A program made the position numbers and the translations under genes. From Dasypus novemcinctus (lineage: Eukaryota; Chordata; Mammalia; Cingulata; Dasypodidae): a DNA stretch of 64,000 nucleotides. This document shows positions 52,810 to 63,959 of this stretch, in pieces. Below the pieces are notes generated by a model. The model did no database searches and had not been told where the DNA came from. It saw nothing but the letters and a program-made list of their open reading frames with translations. Position 1 is the first letter of the stretch, and each line of letters starts with the position of its first letter. Where the stretch lies: NCBI RefSeq assembly GCF_030445035.2, contig NC_080677.1, forward strand, positions 868,001 through 932,000, read 5' to 3'.

Positions 52810-53380
52810 AAATCGTGAGTGGGAATGGCTCAGGGTAGGTAGTGAGTGGCTTGGAGTGGGAGATAAGAAATGACTGGCTGTGGAGCAAGGTTAGTTGCTG
52901 AGTGGGTATGGGTGTGGGCTAGGCCAGGAGGTAGTGAGTGGATATGGGGAGGTGTTTAGGTCTTGACTAGGTGTGAGCTGGGGGTAGGGAGAGAGTAGGC
53001 ATGAGTATGGGGAACAGGGAGTTTAGATAGACCGGGGTCAGAGTGACTGAGTGTGAAGCAGGGGTAGGTAGAGAGTGGGTATGGGATGAGGTACATCCAC
53101 GGTAACTTGAGGTGTCTAGGGGTAATTAATTCATGATTATGGCACATGGGGTGGGTAATGGGTGAGGAAGCTGGAGGGTAGATAGTGAGTTGGTATAAGG
53201 TGAGGTGTAGGTAACAAGTAGGCGTGGGTCAGGGAATAGGTAACAAATGGTGTGAAGAAGGGGATACGTAGTGAGTCAGCATGTAGGGGGTAAAGAGTGG
53301 GTGGGTATGGGGAATTGTGGATTGTGATGGTGGCAGTAGATTGTGATTGGGACGATAGGTATGGATATGCTGGTAGAATT
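52810..53380 (+). repeat. Degenerate ~27-bp purine-rich minisatellite tract
   Basis: Recurring GTAGTGAGTGGGTATGGG-like phrases occur near 52834, 52928, 52983, 53050, 53150, 53176, 53209, 53235, 53263 and 53290. Several successive spacings are 26-33 bp, and some of the wider ones are roughly multiples of that unit. Units are strongly diverged. It runs directly into the GACCTG tract, and a reverse-complement piece recurs at 63190-63347. Confidence -1.
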
Positions 53381-53384
53381 GGAG

Positions 53385-54645
53385 AATGGATCTAGAGCTG
53401 AAGCATGGACCTAGCCTTCGGCCTAGACCTGGACCTGGATGTAGTCCCAGGACCAAGATCTTGACCTGGTCCTGCATGTTGGACCTTGCCTTATATTTGA
53501 TCAGGAACTTAGACTTGTCATTATACCTAGATCTGAATATTAGGTTTGAGCCTGGGACCTTGTTCTGGAAATTTGGATCCAGAGTTTGAACCTGAACTTT
53601 TACCTGAATCTCAGGTCACAAGCTTATCTTTATCCTTGGACTTTGACCTGGACTTTGTATTTGGACTTGGCTCTTGGAACTTGTGATTAATTCTCAACCA
53701 TGTGCCTGTATTGTTATAGGACTGTGGGCCTGACTTTTGACCTGGCCCTTTTTCATGGAACTTGAACCTGGACCTAGATTTTAGACATGGACCTCTAACC
53801 TGACTTGTGTCTCAGACCTGGACCCTGGAACTGGACCTTAGTCCTAGGCCTCACATATGCACATGGACACTGCCTGGGACCTGGAACTTGGACCTTGCTC
53901 TTGATCTAGGGATTGACTTGGTCCCTGGACATTGAATTTGGAACTAGGATATAGATTTGACCTGTACCTTGGAATTGGACCAGAATTTGAGCTTGATCCT
54001 TGACAATTGTCTAGTACTTTGGACTTAACCTGAGACCTGGACTTGGGCATTCATCTGGACTTTGGATCTCAGCACTGAGCTTAGATTTTTGATCTGGAGT
54101 TTGATCTTGAGTTTGATCTCAGACCAAGACCTGGAATTCAGACCTGGATTTTACCTGGATTTTACTCTGACTTGACATTGGATTTGGACAATAGACATGG
54201 ATTTGTCTAGTTTCATTTAGAGCTGATAATTGGATCTGGACCTGAACCTTGATCTTGAACATTGGACCAGTAACTAGATCAAACCAGGATCTGAAACCTG
54301 GAACTTGGACCTCAGAAACTAAACACAGACCTTACACTTGGGCCTTAGGCCTCAATAGCGGACCTTTCTCTTGCATCTTGATTTATCCAGTATTATTAAC
54401 CTAATATTTGACCTGGACATTGGATCTGGTCCTTGACCTTGTGCCTTCACCTGGACCAGGGTCCTGCATCTGGATCTTGTAACTTGGCCTTTGACCTTTG
54501 TATTGAATATGAGGCCTGTTTTGACTTGGATTTGGAACTAGAATTTGAACCTGATACTTTGACCTGATCACGGACCTTGATTTTGAAACTGGCCACTAGA
54601 TACTTGCATAGGATCTCTGACTGAGATTTAATTGGACATTGGACC
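53385..54645 (+). repeat. GACCTG/CTTGGA degenerate short-repeat tract, forward block 1
   Basis: Over 1.2 kb is composed almost wholly of variants of GACCTGGA, CTTGGAC, TTGAACC and GATCTGG. Units are about 6 bp with insertions, and one frame reads as repeated Leu-Asp. Too diverged for a classical microsatellite yet uniform in strand. It ends where the complementary form begins. Confidence -1.
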
Positions 54646-54649
54646 TGGA

Positions 54650-55245
54650 AAAATTCAGGCACAATGTTTAGGTCCAATGTCCCAGGTCTAAATTCCAGCT
54701 TCATGGTAGAGTTACAGTACCAATGTCCAACTTCAAGTTTCAGGTCCACATCCAAGGTCTAAGTCCACAGTCCAGGTTGGAGTCTAGTCCAGTTCTAAGG
54801 TTGGCACAACATTGAAGATGCATATTTAAGACTCAGATTCAGTGAAGGTTAAAGGTCCAAGTCCAAGGTCCAGGACCAGGACCAGGATTATGCTCTAAGG
54901 TCAAGTCCAAGGAACTGGCAAAATCCAGGACAAATGTCCAGGTTAGGTTCAAGAGTCATGTTCAAGTCCTATTGCCAGATCTAACGCTCATGTCAAAAGT
55001 CAGGGTCACATCCCAGGTCATGATTCCAGGTCCAAGGTCCAGTTTCAAAGTGCACGTTGAGGAACTGGTCCAATGTCCAGGACCAAGGATCAAGATCCAG
55101 TCTGAGGTTTAAGGTCAAAGGCCAAGTCCTGGCTCTAGTTCAGGATTGAGGGCCAGGTACAAGTTTCATGTTCAAGTTCATGCTGCAAGCCAAATCACAG
55201 TCTAGACAAAATTTCCAGGTCCAGTGTTTGTGAAAAGGCACTCAG
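54650..55245 (-). repeat. GGTCCA-type tract, reversed block 2
   Basis: The same repeat on the opposite strand (GGTCCAAGTCCAAGGTCCAG and similar). The polarity switch occurs within about 40 bp around 54640-54680, where GACCTGGAAAAATTC is followed by TTTAGGTCCAATGTCCC. Confidence -1.
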
Positions 55246-56815
55246 ATTCACACATTACCCTAAAAATCCTACTTTTAGAGAGTTAGAGCAAAATAAGATG
55301 AATCCAGGCAGTATTTGTGAACAGGAGCCCATACTAACATAATGTTCTCAAAAGTAAGTATGTTATGACTATGAGTCATAGCAAGTTAAAGTGAATCCAA
55401 AGAGTATTTGGTTAATAAGTCCATAATCATATACTGTTTTCAACAGTACCTTTTAAATAAAAAGCTCCCCGAAATTAAGATGAATTGACAGTATTTGTGA
55501 AAACAAGCAGTATAAGTATAAACAAGTTCAGTTGCATACATTATTCTCAAGAGTAAGTTCTTAATAAGAGCTAGAGAATCTGGATGAAACCAAAGTATAC
55601 AAACAAGCAGTATAAGAAGAAATTAATGTCAGAATCAGATATTCCTCTCCAAAGACACTTCTCATTACTTATTAGTATAAACCAAGATGAATGAAAGATC
55701 GATATGAGAAAAATACCTCAGAAACATGCATTCATCACATCTCCACTTTCTTCCTTTGAGTACAAGTAAACCTAAGCAGTATGTATGAAAATAAACCCAT
55801 GTCTTTCTCAAAACTACCTCTTATTGGGTAGCAGGTATAGCTCAGTGGCTGAGTACCTACTTCCCATGCATGAGGTCACAGGTTCAATCCCTGTTACCTC
55901 CTTTAAAAAAAAACAAACTTCATATTGCACTTTAGAGCAAATCCAGTAAAAACAATGTATATATAAACTAGCCTTCTAAGAAGAAATCAAGCTCAGAATC
56001 AGATATTTGCCTCTAAAAATTTCTTATTGAATGTAAGAATAAATCAGGATAAACAAAAGCCTTATCTGAACAAAAACACTCAGAACCATTCTTCTCAACT
56101 GCACTATCTTACTGTAGAGAAAATTAAAATGAATCAAAGCAGTATCTGTGGTAACAAGAAGTTTATAGAGTAAATGAACTCAGTTTTATACATTGTTCTT
56201 CAAAGTATATTTTTATTGTGGATTAGATGAAATCTTTTGTATAAGTACAAGTAAGGAAACACATTAAAAAACAGACATGTTTCTAAAATTTCTTTGTGTT
56301 TTTAGAAAAATTTTATATGAGCAAAAATGTCAGAAATATTCGTATCAAATATACTTTCTCAGTATGAGGTCAAATTACAATGAATCTAAGCAGCTTTTGT
56401 GGAAATATAGAGTACTAGGACAAACAAGTTCACTCTCTGACATTCTTCAAAGTAACTTCTTATTGCTTGTTAGAATAAACTGACATGAACATATGATTTA
56501 TATGAGAAAAAAGCCCAGAAACACTCATTCACACTTTCTTTCTGTGAGAAAAAGTTAAGGGAAACCTAAGCAGTATGTGTGAAAACAAGCTGAGATTTAC
56601 ACATTGTTCTCAACAGTACCTTCTCATTGTGAGTTAGAGCAAATCTAGATGAAAATATTATGTACATACAAACACTAGCATTATAAGAAAAATTCAAGCT
56701 CAAAATCAGAGCTGGTCTCTGAAATAAATTCTTATTGAATATTAGAATAGATCAAAGTAAAGGTAAGACTTGCCAAACAAAAACACTGAGAACCATATCC
56801 TCTAGTCCACTGCAC
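55246..56815 (+). repeat. Higher-order degenerate tandem array (~80-110 bp subunits, ~275 bp groups)
   Basis: Subunits carry TTCTTATTGTGAGTTAGAGC, then GATGAATC, AAGCAGTATGTGTG, GAAAACAAGC and a TTGTTCTCAACAGTACC-like joint. Starts are seen near 55275, 55364, 55447, 55556, 55660, 55750, 56018, 56105, 56208, 56358, 56452, 56540, 56621 and 56723. A subunit type with TCAGAATCAGATATT and CACTCAGAACC returns roughly every 270-280 bp (55610, 55970, 56408, 56683; once displaced by a SINE). No ORF or RNA function seen. Confidence -1.
55820..55912 (+). mobile_element. Short tRNA-derived SINE inside the tandem array
   Basis: GGTATAGCTCAGTGGCTGAG is an A-box region and CACAGGTTCAATCCCTG a canonical B box, followed by TTACCTCC and poly(A). 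The missing acceptor stem and the A tail mark it as a SINE, not a tRNA gene. Confidence -1.
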
Positions 56816-58512
56816 TTCTTTTGACCTACACAACTTTGATCTGAACCTCTAAACTTTGACATGGACTAGGAGCATGGATTTTGACCTTTGACCTAGGCCT
56901 TGAACCTGGATTTTCCATTTCCTTGGACCTGACCTTAAACTTGAATCTTGTACTGAATCTTGGAGCTCTGCAATGAACTCTGACCTTGGATTGGGATCTT
57001 GGACATGGTGTTGGACCTGGACTTTGAACTCTGAAGTAAATCTTGGACCTTATACCTAAACTGTGAACCTGGACATTAAACCTAGATCTTAGACTTAGAT
57101 CAGGACCTTGAACTTAGACTTTGAACCTGAACCTTGTTTTTGGATCTATACCGTGGACTTGGACATGGTACCTCCACCATTGACCTGGATGTCTGGGAAC
57201 TTGGACCTGACTCTGGATCTGAATCTTGGACTTTGACATAAAACCTTCATCTAGGATCTCAGACCTAGTTCTGGACATGGTTTTGGTCCTGGAATGTCTA
57301 CATGAATCTTAATTCTTAAACAATATTGTGGGTATCAACTTTGGACTGGACTTAAGATCTGAATCTTGACCTGGTCCTGTATTTTGAAACTAGTCCTCTG
57401 ATATGTACTTGACCTGGACATTGAACCTGAACTAAGACCTGGACTTTGAAACTGTATCCTGGAACTTAGACCAGCAACTTGGATTTTTAAACTCAGATCT
57501 GGAACTCAGACCTAGACCTGACACTAACCTTTCACATCAACTTTGGATCTGGATTTGGACTTGGGTTTGTCTGGCTCCTAAGACCTGGAATTTAGACCTA
57601 TAACTAGACTTTGCTTAGATATTGAATCTAAACCTAGACCAGGACCTGGACAATTGACCTTGGATCTCTGCACTAGACTTATGTTAGGATCTGGTCCTTG
57701 AAACTAGAACTGGAGTTGGACTTTGGAAACCAGTGTTGAACCTTGGGCCTCAAATGTGTGTCCAGACTTTGAACCTGCATATTCGATCTTGGAACTTAAC
57801 CTTGAATCTGGACTTCAACTTAGAGCTAACATGACTATGCATAGATCTAGGACTTGGACTTTAGACCTGGACATCAGCTTGGACTGGACTTTGGTACTTC
57901 CTTCTGGATTTTGATCATGGGATTCTGACCTCATTTCTGGGCCTCAGACCTTGTCATGTTCCTTGGACTTAGACTTCAAAGCTAGAACAGAACTCAGATG
58001 TAAATGAACATTCTTTAGACCTGGACCTGGACCTGGACCTTAAGTATTGACCAAGACTTGGATGATGGAACTTACACATGGGCCTCAGACATGGACCTGG
58101 AGACCTTGGGCTTCCATCTGGACCTCTATGTTTATCTTGGATATAATTCCTGGATCTATACATAACCTCAGACCTGAAATTTGGACCTATACTGTGGACT
58201 TAGATCTTGAACTTAGATGTTGAACATGGGTATGTAATTGATTTGACCTGGACTTTAGGTTTAGACTACAATCAGGACTTTGGAACTATTTCTAGGACCT
58301 TGGAGGTGAATCTTGTGACTGAACCTCTAAACTTGGACCAGGAACTCAGATCTGGACATTAGACTTGGAACTGAACCTAACCTTGGACATGGATATTGTA
58401 AATGAAACTTGGACGTAGATGTTTCCAGTTCCTTGGACATGATCTAAGACCTGAAAATTGGACCTGCACATGGACCTTGCACTTGGATGTTGAGCTTGGA
58501 GCAAGACCTTGG
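56816..58512 (+). repeat. GACCTG/CTTGGA tract, forward block 3
   Basis: Resumption of the forward-strand form after the tandem array (GACCTAGGCC, GGACCTGGACCTGGACC near 58021). Base composition and unit variants match block 1. Confidence -1.
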
Positions 58513-60085
58513 AGTTCTGCATTGCAATTTGATACAATTGGATATCCAAAATTTACTGAAAAACATGAGCCAATAAAAATATTAACAGGGCAGCCAATGT
58601 CTTTTGCACTTCTAGAACATAGATTCTAAATGAACTAACATCTACTGAAATGCAGAAATTGGCAAACCTTCATGGCCTTAATCACTACTAGAGCTCAAAT
58701 TACAGTTATACTTGGGGATTTCACGAAGTTTAAATAAAGTATCCTTTTTATTCTTAGGAGAATTACCAAACATTAAGTAGAGAGTGCATAGGTATACCTC
58801 ACCTTAACCATCAGAACTATTGCCTTGCCTAAATTCCCCACAGTCATAGTGCCAATATCCCTAAAATATCCCATAGTGCGCATTAATGACTGGCCAAGGA
58901 TTAATTCATTAAAATTAAATTAAGTTTATAGCACTTAACATTGGCTTGACAAAATAAACCCTCTGGATTTCTCCCAACCTATCATAATTGTTATCACCAT
59001 CGCAAATAAAACAGGATCTTTAAGGACAGATACCCATTATACAAAGCCTATGTAGAATACTTACTGTTTTCCATTTAATAAGTCAATTTGTCTGTTCTTA
59101 AATGTGGAAAGAATAAATGGTATCTTGTCGTGAATTTATTTAATGCCATGATTCCACCCATTAAGTTCCCCATACCAAGTTGAAATTGCCATCCAATCAG
59201 CAACTGGTAAATACTTTATAGTCATAGGTTTGGCTAATCTATTGTACTCAGTCTTTATTTCAACTGCCTCTCACCCACACCTTCAAAAGGATTCTATACA
59301 CCTTGACCTGGCTATCCAGGGGAACCTCTGCTTTTGCACATAATATTTGCAGGAAAGATCTTAACTCCAACCAGTTTTCTCCAGGAGCAGAATTTGACAC
59401 TGCATCAATGACATCCTCTTTTAAGAAGATTCATTTGACACAACATATGCAAACATTCATAAAGGAGCTCACAAAAAGGGGCAGGGCATTGCACCCCACA
59501 TAATACAAGGCCTGTTACCTCAGTAACAGTAACATTTTTGGGCAGTTGAGGGCAACTTCATCCCTGATACTGTCAAGAAACAACCCTTGATTTTATTCTA
59601 CTCTATTGACAGCACTCAAAATGTTAAAAGAAGCCCAGCATATTTTAGGACTTTATTGGTTCTGGAGGCAGTATATTCTTCATTTACAAATTTTATTCAA
59701 GATCATTCATATACAAATTTTATTCCATCACTTGCAAATTGGCCCATTTTGAATGAGGTCTTCTATAACAAAAGGCTCTCAAATCTGTACAAATTCCAAT
59801 ATAACAGGCTCTCCCACCATTGTTCTCAGAGATTCTTTCATTGTAGAGGCTTTAACAACCTCCTCTCATACCTCCTGGAGTTCTCAGCTACCCACAGTGG
59901 CCATAAGCTGTCCTTGAGCTTCTGCCCTCCTCAGCCCCATGCGATTACACCATTAGAGTGAAAATTGCTGGCTGCATTCCAGGTCCTTTTGGCAATGGGG
60001 GCTTCCATAGGCCCTGAGCTTATAACTCTCTTCTTCCAGCTACTCATTACACCTTGGAGGCAGACTCTAAAGACTTGGCTTTATG

Positions 60086-61120
60086 TCTACATAAAATACC
60101 ATGACTTTAAAATGCTGTTTGACCTAAAGTAAGGGGGAAATGGAAAGGAGAAATGAGTTTATATGGCTACGAGTTTCTAAAAAAGAGTCTGGAGGCTGGC
60201 AGAAGGTTTGCCCTCATGCACAACTGAGCAGAGTCAGAGAGACAGATAAAGCAGATACAACCCCCAGATATTGGTTCCTTTGAGGGCTAAAGAGACCCAT
60301 GGGAGTTATGGTCATGGCCGATGGGGTTAACTACCAGGGCAGATGGCCCCTATTTGGAAATGGTGTTTATGTGTGATGAATCTGGACTCAGATGGGATCT
60401 CCCTTCATAAGACTTCCATGCTAATGTGCTGGAGGTGCAGTTAATGTTGGGGTTTAAGATATATTTAGGGGATTTGAATCTCTGGACTGACAATGTGATA
60501 GCCAGATCCTGAGCCTCAACAGACTCCAGCACCTACAATCTGATTTATTGGACTTACCACACTCAGCTAAGATGGAGGTGAAGAAGGACAACCACCACAC
60601 CATGGAGCCTAGAGTGATTACAACTGAAAATGGGAGGATTGCATCCAGCATCCAGGTGGAATCTGAGCCTCCTCTTGACATAAAGGTGCAATGGACACAA
60701 CCAATCCAGTGTCCACATAGAAGAGGTGGCATTGGATTGGGAAAAGGGGACATAATGGACAAAGGGTATGGGGAAAGGCAGGAAGAGATGAGAGGTGGAG
60801 GCGTCTTCGGGACATGGAGCTGCCCTGGATGGTGCTTCAGAGGTAATCACCGGACATTGTAAATCCTCACAGGGCCTACTTGATGGAATAGAGGAGAGTA
60901 TGGGCCATGATGTAAACCAATGTATATGAGGTGCAGAGGTGCCCAAAGATGTACTTACCAAATCCAATGGATATGTCATGATGATGGGAACGAGTGTTGT
61001 TGGGGGGGGGGGAGAGGGGGGGTGGGGGGGTGGGGTTGAATGGGACCTCACATATATATTTTTAATGTAATATTATTACAAAGTCAATAAAAAATAAAAA
61101 AATTCAAAAAAAAAAAAAAA
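60086..61120 (+). mobile_element. L1 3' UTR inserted in ERV pol, with perfect 17-bp target-site duplication
   Basis: AAAGACTTGGCTTTATG occurs at 60069-60085 and 61121-61137. The insert ends with AATAAAAAATAAAAA and a pure A run. It carries a G-run segment at 60998-61036. It matches, in the opposite orientation, the long antisense copy at 33155-34850 (for example GGTGAAGAAGGACAACCACC). Confidence -1.
60998..61036 (+). repeat. G-run tract in L1 3' UTR (quadruplex-prone)
   Basis: At least four runs of four or more G in under 40 bases (a G11 run, then G7, G7 and G4 separated by 1-4 bases). This satisfies the usual quadruplex pattern. L1 3' UTRs of other mammals also carry such tracts. Confidence -1.
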
Positions 61121-62030
61121 AAAGACTTGGCTTTATGCAGCCTTGCTAAAATGAAAATGACAACTTTAGGATTAAATCAGACTTGGGTCTTCTGGCATAT
61201 CCCATTTTCAGGAGAAAGTGACTTCCCTTGTCCTCTGTCCATTGCCATATGCAATTGTCCTGGAAGAGGTCACCCCTTCTCAGATGCTTTGGCCACCTGG
61301 GAAGCTCCTTGGGGACATCTGAATAGATAAGAAAGGAAGTTACTATCCTTTGTGGATGGCATCACCAACATCACACATGACGAAGCCTTCTGGAGTGCAG
61401 CTGCTCTCTGTCCACTAAGCAGATTTCCCTGATAAAATACAGGACCCAAAGGTGAGTTAAGTTGGCTGTACATCAGGCATACAGCTTAGCCCTGGATGCC
61501 CTGACCAACAATCAGCCCCATCTGCACCTTTTTTGTAGACATTTGGGCCACAGCCTATGATCTAGTCCAGCCAATGGCAACAATTCCTTATTCAAGAATT
61601 TACCCTCTTTTGGGTAAAGAACTCAGAATTTCTTGCCTAATGGTTACCCAAAATATACATCAAAGTCACACACGTCTCACTATATGTTAGAGCCACACTG
61701 AAAGTTCTCAGGAAGGGATTCCTTATCTCTTTCACAGTTTGAGACATAATTGAGAGTGACCAAGCACTCATTTCATTTCTTGAAATAAACAATGCAGGGA
61801 TTTGAGCACAATACTCAATGGAACGTTCACCTCCCTTACCAGTCTCAGCCTAGAGATCTCATAGAGCACCGTAACTGTTTATTTAAACAAGTTCAAATTC
61901 AGCTACGTGAAACACAGCATAGGTCAACCACCAGACAAACATCAGAGATGAATTGTAATAGGGTTGGACTCCATTTTTGACATTTTATTACTGATTGTTT
62001 TCACACCCATCCTTCTCCTCTTGCCCCACA

Positions 62031-62330
62031 TTTTTGGCAAGCTGATAAGAAAGGCCTTCCTTGGTGCTGGCAGGAAGTTCAAAGCACACGAGGCCTGGAC
62101 TATGCATGGGAAACCTCACCCTTGTCCCATCCCCTAAGCACAATAAAATCCCAAGCCATCTGCTCTTCCTTGCTCTTTCAGCCATTTTCATACCAGCCTG
62201 GGAGCCTTCCCTGCTTTCCCCAGAAAGCTTCACTATGTGAGTTATAAACAAGTTCATCCCTTTTGGTTGCATGTGTGGCATCATCAGTTTAGACATTCAA
62301 CCCACTTTTGAGGGGCATAGGAGTGAGGGT
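62031..62330 (+). mobile_element. Candidate 3' LTR fragment of the decayed ERV
   Basis: A polyadenylation signal AATAAA (62142-62147) is followed by a CT-rich R/U5-like stretch, and the pol relic ends just upstream. No clean TG/CA ends or inverted repeats are seen, so the LTR call is tentative. Confidence -1.
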
Positions 62331-62334
62331 GATC

Positions 62335-63190
62335 CTGTCCTAACATGAGAAAACCAGAAGCTCAGCTTCAAGCTTCAGATCATACCTAAAGTCACAGTGC
62401 TGGAGTCTAAGATCCAGGACTAGTTTCAAGTTCAAAATCTGGGACAAGTCCAGGTCCAAAGTCCACTTGCCATTTTAGTTCCAGATTCAGATCTGGGGGT
62501 ACAAGATTGTGGTTCACTTCTGAGATTTGACGGTCAGGCCCAAAGCTCAATTATAAGGTACAGGTCTGGGTAGTGGCTTAGGTCCAAGACCCAAGTCAAA
62601 GACTTATGTTCAAGTTCAATTTATAGCTCAGAGCAAGGTTTAAGATTTAGGTTCAAGATCTAGGTTCAGATCCAATTTCCAGGTCTAATTTCAGGTCCAA
62701 AGTTTAGTCCCAAGATCCAGGCTCAGATCTAATTTGCAGGTCTAAGACCAGGTCCAGGGACTATGTCCAGGTCTAAGATCTAGGTTCAGATCCAATTCCC
62801 ATGTCTAAGATCATGTCCAAGGAATAAGTCCAGATCTAAGATCCAGGTTCAGGTGCCAGGCCTGGATCTAGGTCAAAAGTCCAGGTTTGAGGTTTGCATT
62901 TTGAAAGTTCTGGTAAAATTTCCAATTTAATCTTCCAAGGTCCAGGTCCAGTAACTAATTGAAGTTCTAGGTCAGAGGTCCAGTTCCAATGTCCATGAAA
63001 AAAACTGGTCCAGGTGCAGGTCTAAGGTCAAGGCTGACATCCAGGTCTGAGGTAAGAGGGTTTGTTCCAATATTCAGCATCAAAGACTAGGACTAAATTC
63101 TAGATTTCAAAATCCTGGTCCAAGGTCCATGTCCAAAGTACAGTTCCAAGATGAAGTTCAATATCTAAGGTTAGGTCCAATGAATTGGAC
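62335..63190 (-). repeat. GGTCCA-type tract, reversed block 4
   Basis: The same degenerate repeat as blocks 1 and 3 but reverse-complemented (AGTCCAGGTCCAAAG, ATCTAGGTTCAGATCC recurring near 62660, 62770 and 62840). It mirrors block 1/3 across the ERV relic. Confidence -1.
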
Positions 63191-63347
63191 AAATTTAATT
63201 ACAAGGATCTGCTCCAACATCCATATCTGCTCACTACCTATGTAATCACTATATACATCCTTCCCAAACATGCTCATTCCCTACCTATTCAGAACCTACA
63301 ACCTGTCTCACACCCACTCACAAACAACACCAGGAGTCATGCAAACT
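63191..63347 (-). repeat. Reverse-complement remnant of the ~27-bp tract
   Basis: CACTACCTATGTAATCAC, CATTCCCTACCTATTCAG and CACACCCACTCACAAAC are the complement of the GTGAGTGGGTATGGG/AGGTAGTGAG phrases of 52810-53380, in mirrored order relative to the GACCTG tract. Cut off by the LTR. Confidence -1.
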
Positions 63348-63781
63348 TGTGGGAAACAAAGGCATGTTGTTTCCATGGAAGCAAGTTATTTTATGACCAC
63401 TGGGTCATGCTGTCCCTGGAGATGTACGTGCAGGTGGCTAATCTCTCTGGGAAACATAACTTTCCAGCAGAACCCAGACTTGATATCTCAAGTAACCTGG
63501 GCAACAAGATTTATGAGTATACTTGTTTCAATAACATAATAGAACATCTTAGGCTTTAGTTACTCTCTTATCCACTGTGCACTGTGTTTTCATTAACAAA
63601 GTTATGGGAATAGTTAGCTAGAATAGTTGCTAGTTCTCATGGTTGCTTGGGGTATATAAAGAAGCCCCTGATGTTAATAAACTTGTCTGATGAGCTTGAG
63701 AAATCAATGCTCTCAGAACCCCTGATCCCAATCTCTCTTTGTCTTGCATTCCCAATACCCTTCGGGTCCATCACTCTGACA
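63348..63781 (+). mobile_element. 5' LTR of a betaretrovirus-like provirus
   Basis: A 434-bp segment beginning TGTGGGAAAC and ending CTCTGACA, with TATA box TATATAAAG (63654-63662) and poly(A) signal AATAAA (63676-63681). A primer-binding site follows after 2 nt. Spacing of TATA, poly(A) signal, U5 and PBS is that of a functional LTR. The 5' boundary is inferred from the TG start, because the right LTR is outside the window. Confidence -1.
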
Positions 63782-63783
63782 TT

Positions 63784-63801
63784 TGGCGCCCACTGTGGGG
63801 C
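63784..63801 (+). other. Retroviral primer-binding site, tRNA-Lys type
   Basis: TGGCGCCCACTGTGGGGC differs from the tRNA-Lys(1,2)-type binding site of beta-like retroviruses at two positions by eye. Its position, 2 nt after the LTR CA end, is diagnostic of the start of a proviral leader. Confidence -1.
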
Positions 63802-63959
63802 CCGAAGTAGTGACTGCAGCAGAGATTCTTCCACAACAGTATCGGGAGCGGAACTGAAAACCTTCCAGAAAGGTTGAGGCATCCATCAAAAGGTGACTCG
63901 AGTCTGACCACTCAGTGGTAAGAATTTTAATTAATCCTTTTTTCCGCTAGCATCAGGGT
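63802..63959 (+). other. Proviral 5' leader with candidate splice donor
   Basis: 158 nt between PBS and gag start. CAGTG|GTAAGA gives a candidate major splice donor with GT at 63918-63919. Packaging signals cannot be judged by eye. Confidence -1.

Larger units (their letters stand above)
58540..62030 (+). pseudogene. Endogenous retrovirus pol relic (RT to integrase), split by an L1
   Basis: Broken sense frames show an RT finger/palm segment near 59190-59420, where a decayed YxDD-box region is recognisable (Tyr replaced by Cys, first Asp by Asn). RNase H/connection-like text follows (59640-60110 and 61138-61500), then an integrase-like segment near 61795-61960 (QWNVHLPY). Stops and frameshifts are many, so no product is expected. 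An L1 at 60086-61120 splits the relic. No gag or env is identified. A class I/III-type pol seems likelier than class II, but this is uncertain. Confidence -1.

Noticed and set aside
53386..54755. Frames with Leu-Asp repeats as possible repeat proteins
   Set aside because: They are direct translations of the GACCTG short repeat, interrupted by stops, with no start context or splice support.
55820..55912. Possible tRNA gene with good A and B boxes
   Set aside because: No pairing acceptor stem or terminator, and it ends in GTTACCTCC plus poly(A) like the SINE heads elsewhere.
52810..58512. CRISPR-like or bacterial repeat array
   Set aside because: Repeats are diverged, spacers are not unique fixed-length units, and the context is mammalian.
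58540..62030. ERV pol relic as a domesticated gene
   Set aside because: Multiple stops, frameshifts, a degenerate active-site motif and an L1 insertion exclude a functional product.
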